Shown: positions 58,899 to 64,000 of the stretch, one piece after another
How the letters are laid out: each line of letters starts with the position of its first letter
How positions within the stretch are numbered: position 1 is the stretch's first letter
Origin: Xanthobacteraceae bacterium
GTDB taxonomy: Bacteria; Pseudomonadota; Alphaproteobacteria; Rhizobiales; Xanthobacteraceae
Length of the DNA: 64,000 nt
Direction of reading: 5' to 3'
NCBI GenBank assembly: GCA_004297465.1
Contig: SCUB01000007.1
Coordinates: 62,001 to 126,000 of the forward strand
Notes under the pieces: generated by a model
The model's database searches: none
The model's input: only the letters and a program-made list of their open reading frames with translations
What the model was told of the DNA's origin: nothing
Program-made: the position numbers and the translations under genes

Positions 58899-59867
58899 AT
58901 GCTTGACCGTCGCACATTTCTCGCGGGCATCCCGGCGGCGCTGCTCGCCGGGTCGCGGCTCGGACATGCGGCCGAACCGCTGACATTGTGGGGACCTCCC
59001 GCCGCGCCCTCGATCATCCTGGCGCAGGCGGTCGCCGACGGGCTGTTAAAGCCATTCGCGCCGGATGCGACCTTCAAGGTCTGGAAGACGCCGGATGAAA
59101 TGCGTGCCGGCCTCTCCTCTGGCACCATGACGGCGGTGGTGGTGCCGACCTATGTCGCGGCCAATCTCTACAACCGCGGTCTCGGCGTGCGGCTCGCCAA
59201 CGTGCTGACCAAGGGCCTGCTCTACGTGGTGGCGCCCACCGGCACGGTGACGGATATCACGAGCCTCAAGGGCAAGCGTGTCGCCGTCCCGTTCCGCAAC
59301 GACATGCCGGACTTCATTTTCCGCCGCCTGGTCGCGGCCGCCGGCCTGCAACTCGCCGACATTACCATCGAGTATCCGGCGACGCCGCCCGAGGCGCTGC
59401 AGCTCCTGGTGTCCGGTCGTGTCGATGCCGCGCTGCTCAGCGAACCGGCGAGTAGCGGCGCAATCATGCGCGCCAAGTTATCCATGATGTCGCTCGAGCG
59501 TGCAATCGATTGCCAAAAGGTATGGGCGAAGGTGACGGGCGCACCGACCATTCCACAGGCGGGCCTCGCGGTCACCGATAAGCTCGCGACCCAAATCGGC
59601 GCCGACGGCGTGGCGGCGCTACAGCAGGCGCTCGAAACCGCGGTAGACAGCATCGCCAAGAACCCGTCGAAGGCCGCCTCCATCGCTGCCTCCGCCTTCA
59701 ACCTGCCGTCGCCGATCATCGAGCGCTCGATTCCCTTCAGCAACCTCGTCGTCCAGCGCGCCAGCGCGGCGCGGTCCGACCTCACCACGCTGTTCGAGGT
59801 GCTGGCCAAGGAAGACCCGCGCATCATCGGCGGCAAGCTGCCCGACGACCGGTTCTATACGTTGTGA
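58899..59867 (+). CDS. ABC transporter substrate-binding protein (NMT1/TauA-like), Tat-type signal
   Basis: 322 residues. N-terminus MLDRRTFLAGIPAALLAGSR has a twin-arginine-like DRRTFL and a hydrophobic core ending in GHAA. The mature part follows the NitT/TauT SBP fold: LWGPPAAPSIILAQAVADG, TSLKGKRVAVPFRNDMPD, VSGRVDAALLSEPASSGAIM. AGGAGG sits 6 nt before the ATG at 58899. Instead of the nitrate/taurine residues I see nothing diagnostic for ligand. It overlaps the permease gene by 4 bp; coupling to the TonB receptor upstream is 70 bp away. Confidence 0.9.
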   Translation: MLDRRTFLAGIPAALLAGSRLGHAAEPLTLWGPPAAPSIILAQAVADGLLKPFAPDATFKVWKTPDEMRAGLSSGTMTAVVVPTYVAANLYNRGLGVRLANVLTKGLLYVVAPTGTVTDITSLKGKRVAVPFRNDMPDFIFRRLVAAAGLQLADITIEYPATPPEALQLLVSGRVDAALLSEPASSGAIMRAKLSMMSLERAIDCQKVWAKVTGAPTIPQAGLAVTDKLATQIGADGVAALQQALETAVDSIAKNPSKAASIAASAFNLPSPIIERSIPFSNLVVQRASAARSDLTTLFEVLAKEDPRIIGGKLPDDRFYTL

Positions 59868-60682
59868 AACCGGTCGCCCACAGCCTTGCCCTCGCCGGCT
59901 GGGCCGGCCGCTATCTGTGGTCGGGCTGGGCCGGCGCGGCGGGGCTGTTCTGTTTCGCCGCCGCCTGGCAGGCCGGCCACGAGTTCTACGGCTCCTTCGT
60001 GCTGCCCTCGCCGCTGGAGACGCTCGACGCCGTCGCCGCCCTCATGCGCGAGCCGCAATTCGCCGAGGCCGCCAAGGCCACGGCGCTGCGCTCGCTGGCC
60101 GGCTTTGCGCTGGCGACCGGCATCGGCACCACGGCGGGCGCCATCGCCGGCTATTCCTTCGCCGCGATGCGGCTGATGCGGCCGATCGTCACCGTCATCC
60201 TCGGCGTGCCGCCGATCGCCTGGATCGTGCTGGCGCTGATCTGGTTCGGCTCGACCGGCGGCTCCGCCGTGCTCACCGTCGTCGTCGCCGCGCTGCCGAT
60301 CTCGTTCGCCGGCGGCCTCGAAGGCGTGGCGACACGCGACCGCGCGCTCGACGCCATGGCGCGCTCGTTCGGCGCCGGCATGTGGACGCGCTTTCGCACC
60401 GTGACCGCGCCCCATCTCGTCTCCTATCTGTTTCCGGCCTGGACCACCACCGCCGGCACGGCCTGGAAGGTCACGGTAATGGCCGAACTGTTGTCGAACT
60501 CGGGCGGCATCGGCGGCGATCTCGCGACCGCGCGGGCGCTGTTCGACATTCCGCGCGTGATGGCGCTGATCGTCGTCGTCGTCGCGTTCGCGCTGTTCAC
60601 CGAATATGCGCTGCTGCATCCGCTGCGCGACCAGCTTGAACGCTGGCGCAGCGCCGGCCTGCCATGGGGCGTCAAGCGATGA
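59864..60682 (+). CDS. ABC transporter permease (SsuC/TauC-like)
   Basis: 272 residues with about six membrane spans and the binding-protein-dependent permease motif in LDAMARSFGAGMWTRFRTVTAPHL (EAA loop region). FPAWTTTAGTAWKVTVMAELL is typical of the TauC/SsuC family. GTG start at 59864 overlaps the binding-protein stop; the ATPase gene overlaps its own stop by 4 bp. Confidence 0.92.
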   Translation: MKPVAHSLALAGWAGRYLWSGWAGAAGLFCFAAAWQAGHEFYGSFVLPSPLETLDAVAALMREPQFAEAAKATALRSLAGFALATGIGTTAGAIAGYSFAAMRLMRPIVTVILGVPPIAWIVLALIWFGSTGGSAVLTVVVAALPISFAGGLEGVATRDRALDAMARSFGAGMWTRFRTVTAPHLVSYLFPAWTTTAGTAWKVTVMAELLSNSGGIGGDLATARALFDIPRVMALIVVVVAFALFTEYALLHPLRDQLERWRSAGLPWGVKR

Positions 60683-61416
60683 AGCTGCGGCTCGAAGGCA
60701 TCGGCCACGCCTTTCTCGGCCGCACCGTGTTCGAGGGGCTCGACCTCTCGCTCGATCCCGGCGAAGTGGTCGCCCTGATCGGCCCATCCGGCTGCGGCAA
60801 GACCACCGTGCTGCAGATCGCAGCCGGCCTGATCGACCCCTTGCGCGGCCGCGTGCGCCGCGCCTACCAGCGTCATGCCGTGGTGTTCCAGGAAGCGCGG
60901 CTGTTGCCGTGGATGACCGCGCGCGACAACATCGCCTACGGGCTTCGCGTCGCCGGCGCGCGCAAGAAGCCGCGCCTCGGGATCGCGGAACGGCGCGCGC
61001 GCGAGGTTGGCCTTCATCCCAACGACCTCGACAAGTTTCCGATCGAATTGTCCGGCGGCATGCGCCAGCGCGCGGCGGTGGCGCGCGCGCTCGCCATCGA
61101 CCCCGACGTGGTGTTCTTCGACGAGCCGTTCACCGCCGTCGATGTCGGCCTCAAGCGCATCCTGCAGGATCTCGTGATCGAGGCGGCGGCGCGCGAGCAT
61201 TTCTCGGCGCTGTTCGTGACCCACGACCTGTCGGAAGCGGTGCGCGTCGCGCACCGCCTCGTGGTGCTGTCGGGCCATCAGCAAGGCATCGTCGCCGACC
61301 GCGTCATCGCCGGCCAGCCGGGCCAGCGCAGCGACCGCGACATTTTCGAGATCGTCGAGGCATGGTCGCGCGATCCTGCCTTCACCGAACTGTTTGATGG
61401 CGGACGGGACACGTGA
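60679..61416 (+). CDS. ABC transporter ATPase (SsuB/TauB-like)
   Basis: 245 residues from ATG 60679 (MKLRLEGIGH). Walker A LIGPSGCGKTT, Q-loop VVFQEARLLPWMTARDNI, signature LSGGMRQRAAVARALAIDPDVVFFDEP and switch His in FVTHDLSEA. Forms the importer with the permease and binding protein; overlaps NnrS by 4 bp (GTGA). Confidence 0.94.
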   Translation: MKLRLEGIGHAFLGRTVFEGLDLSLDPGEVVALIGPSGCGKTTVLQIAAGLIDPLRGRVRRAYQRHAVVFQEARLLPWMTARDNIAYGLRVAGARKKPRLGIAERRAREVGLHPNDLDKFPIELSGGMRQRAAVARALAIDPDVVFFDEPFTAVDVGLKRILQDLVIEAAAREHFSALFVTHDLSEAVRVAHRLVVLSGHQQGIVADRVIAGQPGQRSDRDIFEIVEAWSRDPAFTELFDGGRDT

Positions 61417-62630
61417 CAGCAATTCAGACCACCACGCCAAGCCGCGCCCGCTTCGGCCACCCCCTGCTGGTCGAAGGCCTGCGCCTGTTCTTTCCGGTAG
61501 CGGCGCTTTACGCCATCGCAATGCCGCTGGCGTGGGTCGCGCTGTTCGATTTCACACTGCCGTTCGCGCGCGTCATTCCCCTGAGCCAATGGCACGCGCA
61601 CGAGATGATCTTCGGCGTCTATGGCGCGGCGCTCGCCGGTTTCCTCACCGCCGCGGTTCCCGAGTGGACCGATACGCAACGGCGGCGCGGCGGCGCGCTG
61701 TTCCTGCTGCTGCTGTTATGGCTACCGGGACGGGCGATCGGGCTCGTCGGCTTCGACGCGCTCAACGCCGTGGCGACGGTGACCGATCTCGCCTTCTTCG
61801 GCCTGTTGTTCTGGTATGTGCTCAAGGCGCTGATCGAGCGCGGCCGCGCGCGGCACACCTCGTTCGCGGTCTGGCTAGGCCTGTTCTGGCTCATGGAACT
61901 GGCGGTGCGGCTGGCGTGGCTGGCCGGCATGACGGACCTCGCGGCGCGGCTGCTGCATACCGCGCTGATGGTGTTCCTGATCTTCTTCTCGCTGTCGATC
62001 GCCCGCATCAACATCGTGGTGATCAACCTCGCGCTCGATCCGAGCGGCGAGAGCACGCCCTACCGTCCCCATCCGGGCCGACAGAACCTGACCGCCGCGC
62101 TGGTGTCGCTCTATGCCGTCGCGGCGCTGGCGTTCCCGCATTCGGGCGTCGCGGCCTATCTGGCGCTCGCCGCCGCCGCGGCGTTCTTCGACCGCCTCGC
62201 CGAATGGTTCATCGGCCGCGCGGTGATGCGCACCCATGTGCTTTCGCTCGCGGCGGCCAATGCGTTCGCCGGCGCCGGCTTTCTTGTGATTGGACTGGCC
62301 GGCCTCGGCGCGCCGGTCACGGCGGTGACCGGGTTGCATCTGTTGTCGGTCGCAAGCCTCGGGCTTGCCGTGCTCAGCGTGTTCATCATCGCCGGGCTGC
62401 GCCATACCGGACGGCCGCTCGATCTGCCCTGGCAGGCCCACGTCGCGGTGATCCTGATGATCGGCGCCGGGCTGGTCCGCGTGCTGCCCGAATTGTCGAT
62501 CGGCTCATTCCTGCTCGGCCCGCATTACCTGATCAGCACCCTGCTGTGGTCGGGCGCGTTCGCGGTATGGCTCGCCGGCTTCCTGCCGCTGCTGATGAAT
62601 CCGGTCAAGAAAGCGGATCACGGCGCTTAA
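61413..62630 (+). CDS. NnrS family membrane protein
   Basis: A 405-residue polytopic protein (about 12 hydrophobic segments) of the NnrS family, with the diagnostic QWHAHEMIFGVYGAALAGF near the N-terminus. NnrS is a heme- and copper-containing membrane protein from denitrifiers linked to NO stress relief. Here it is the last gene of a receptor-SBP-permease-ATPase operon, with 4-bp coupling from a GTG start. That suggests a role with the imported ligand or its metal rather than with denitrification genes, none of which are present. Inference only. Confidence 0.9.
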   Translation: MTAIQTTTPSRARFGHPLLVEGLRLFFPVAALYAIAMPLAWVALFDFTLPFARVIPLSQWHAHEMIFGVYGAALAGFLTAAVPEWTDTQRRRGGALFLLLLLWLPGRAIGLVGFDALNAVATVTDLAFFGLLFWYVLKALIERGRARHTSFAVWLGLFWLMELAVRLAWLAGMTDLAARLLHTALMVFLIFFSLSIARINIVVINLALDPSGESTPYRPHPGRQNLTAALVSLYAVAALAFPHSGVAAYLALAAAAAFFDRLAEWFIGRAVMRTHVLSLAAANAFAGAGFLVIGLAGLGAPVTAVTGLHLLSVASLGLAVLSVFIIAGLRHTGRPLDLPWQAHVAVILMIGAGLVRVLPELSIGSFLLGPHYLISTLLWSGAFAVWLAGFLPLLMNPVKKADHGA

Positions 62631-62735
62631 GCCCGGCCTGCTTTCGATTCGCGGTTGAGCGGCGACCCTCAATATGTGTTTGCCTGGGCGCGCGGCTGCG
62701 CTTTAATGAGGGATAGCTGAGCACATCCTGGGGGC

Positions 62736-63629
62736 ATGGTGATCGAGAGCCGGGGAGTTCTCAACGGCGGTCTGGCGCGAACGGCCCGTTTGCTGGCCGT
62801 GATCCTTCTTGCCATCGTCTGCGCGCCCGCTGCCGGCCTGGGCAAGAGCAGCAGCGATGACGATGATGACGACGCGAAGCAGACCTCGCAACTGCCGAAT
62901 ATCTATCTCGACTGGAGCACCATCTACACTTCCGTGCCCGCCGGTTCGTTCACGGTCGGGTTCCGGAGTTCCCTGGCGCTGCTGCCCACGTCATCCCTGT
63001 CGATGCAGAGTCTGGCGCTCAATCTGCCGCTGACGGTCGATGTCACCGACCGGTTGACGGTCTACGGCGGGATAAATGCCAGCACGACGCTTGTCAGCGG
63101 GTCGACGTGGACGCCGTTGGCCGTCGACAGCTGGAATGTCGGATTCCAGGCCGATGTCATCCAGCAAAACGGCGGGCTTATACCGACTGTCACCGTGCAA
63201 ACAACATTGACGCAATCGATCGGGAGCACGATCACGACGACCAGTTCGGCGAACATCGTGGAACTGGATTACGCGATGGATAAGGACGAAACCAGGGGCA
63301 TCCTCGCCGGCGTCAAATACACAACCGTTTCCGTCGATTCCAGCCTCATCAAAATCGAGCCGGCGATCATCGGCTTCGTGGGCGGCTACCACCAGTGGCC
63401 CAACAACTGGAAGCTGACCGGCCGCGCCGGCATTCAATCCTTTGGCGGCGCCCAGCTGGCGGGGCTGGTGCAGTTCAAACCCTTCACGCTGCCGATCCTG
63501 CGGCTCGATCTGGATCGCATGGACGACAACGACAATCGCTTGTTCGGACTCACGGCCGAGGTGGCCTGGACGCCAGACCCGACGTTCCAGATGACGCTCA
63601 GAACGCCGCTCTATGCGGTGCGGCATTAG
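62736..63629 (+). CDS. Unrecognised exported protein, beta-strand rich
   Basis: 297 residues. An N-terminal signal (ARLLAVILLAIVCAPAAG) is followed by a run of six Asp (SSSDDDDDDAKQ). The rest alternates polar and aromatic/hydrophobic residues in long beta-like stretches (TVDVTDRLTVYGGINAS, GILAGVKYTTVSV) and ends with a His, resembling an outer-membrane barrel or beta-rich periplasmic protein. I recognise no family. GTG at 62736 begins the frame with MVIESRG; the start is not certain. It lies 105 bp after the NnrS gene on the same strand and may be monocistronic. Confidence 0.65.
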   Translation: MVIESRGVLNGGLARTARLLAVILLAIVCAPAAGLGKSSSDDDDDDAKQTSQLPNIYLDWSTIYTSVPAGSFTVGFRSSLALLPTSSLSMQSLALNLPLTVDVTDRLTVYGGINASTTLVSGSTWTPLAVDSWNVGFQADVIQQNGGLIPTVTVQTTLTQSIGSTITTTSSANIVELDYAMDKDETRGILAGVKYTTVSVDSSLIKIEPAIIGFVGGYHQWPNNWKLTGRAGIQSFGGAQLAGLVQFKPFTLPILRLDLDRMDDNDNRLFGLTAEVAWTPDPTFQMTLRTPLYAVRH

Positions 63630-63708
63630 ACGGCGCTGGAGTCCTCACGCATCAAGAAGCGCCTCACTCGCGTCATCGAAAACGGAGTCATCGAGCGCGC
63701 CGCGCGTT

Positions 63709-63960
63709 TCAGCTCTTTTTCAGGAAGTACTTGCACCATCCGTTCGGACTAATCGTGCCATCAACGATTTGGCATGACGACGGTGGCTGGAAATGGCTGC
63801 AAACCTCGCAGCGCCCCTCGCCTTTTGGCGAGTTCTGGTACGTCGCCATTTGCTGCGAAACCTTCGCGGCTTCGGCGCGTTTGGCCTGGACGGTCGCTCC
63901 GAGGATGGCACCGACGCCCAAGGCCGCCGTCCCGTCCTTCAACAGGGAACGACGGGACAA
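63709..63960 (-). CDS. High-potential iron-sulfur protein (HiPIP)
   Basis: 83 residues. A twin-arginine-like N-terminus (MSRRSLLKDGTAALGVGAI) precedes a small domain with four Cys in the HiPIP order: CEVC, then SSC, then GWC (in ...SPNGWCKYFLKKS). HiPIPs carry electrons in the periplasm, in photosynthesis, respiration or thiosulfate chemistry. The frame begins at a TTG (63960) without a Shine-Dalgarno, so the true start may be different. It converges on the unknown exported protein. Confidence 0.88.
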   Translation of the reverse strand: MSRRSLLKDGTAALGVGAILGATVQAKRAEAAKVSQQMATYQNSPKGEGRCEVCSHFQPPSSCQIVDGTISPNGWCKYFLKKS

Positions 63961-64000
63961 ATGCGCAAGAGTGTTATTTTGAGAATTATTTCGTGTGTTA

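Overview
This is 64 kb of GC-rich, densely coded chromosome from an alphaproteobacterium, most likely of the Hyphomicrobiales (Rhodopseudomonas/Bradyrhizobium/Xanthobacteraceae-like). That placement is inferred from the strong GC3 bias, FCD-type GntR and LysR regulators, paired IorAB enzymes, an Irr-like operator, a HiPIP and overall gene styles; no rRNA or other phylogenetic marker is present. I see no tRNA, rRNA, CRISPR array, prophage or insertion sequence.

Left part (1-22 kb). A truncated amidase is followed by a soluble globin-coupled chemoreceptor, then a methyl-cycle group on the minus strand (MetE-like methyltransferase, metK, ahcY). Next to it lies a full branched-chain-amino-acid-type ABC transporter (livKHMGF), then a host-attachment-family protein, a small cytochrome c, a zinc alcohol dehydrogenase and an MgtA/B-type Mg2+ P-type ATPase. 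A distal valine pathway follows: mmsB, 3-hydroxyisobutyryl-CoA hydrolase, acyl-CoA dehydrogenase and mmsA, with a divergent LysR gene and two palindromes between mmsA and the regulator.

Aromatic region (22-51 kb). A meta-cleavage lower operon (dmpC-F-G-H-I plus a CMD-family gene) is divergent from an FCD/GntR regulator and lies near a dmpD-type hydrolase. A fadB-like/paaG-like/3-oxoadipyl-CoA thiolase operon follows; it resembles the lower phenylacetyl-CoA route. Next is a 993-residue protein that joins NfnA-like and NfnB-like ferredoxin:NADP oxidoreductase halves to a zinc-ribbon and a rubrerythrin-like diiron domain. After a CorA-like membrane protein and folD come two separate iorAB pairs (arylpyruvate:ferredoxin oxidoreductases). 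They flank phenylacetate-CoA ligase, an FlK-like thioesterase and a LysR regulator. My reading is that arylpyruvates are oxidised to aryl-acetyl-CoA by IorAB, that the reduced ferredoxin is drained to NADP by the Nfn fusion, and that the rubrerythrin tail protects this oxygen-sensitive chemistry. This is inference from gene content.

Right part (51-64 kb). A three-gene sugar module encodes a ColD-like PLP enzyme with His in place of the catalytic Lys, a GDP-fucose/colitose-synthase-like reductase and a GT11 transferase. It is followed by exbB-exbD-tonB and a second operon of TonB-dependent receptor, NMT1/TauA-like binding protein, permease, ATPase and NnrS. The receptor gene is preceded by an Irr-box-like palindrome and a second perfect inverted repeat, so the operon looks like an iron-responsive outer-to-inner membrane uptake route for an unknown ligand. 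The window ends with an unrecognised exported protein and a HiPIP.
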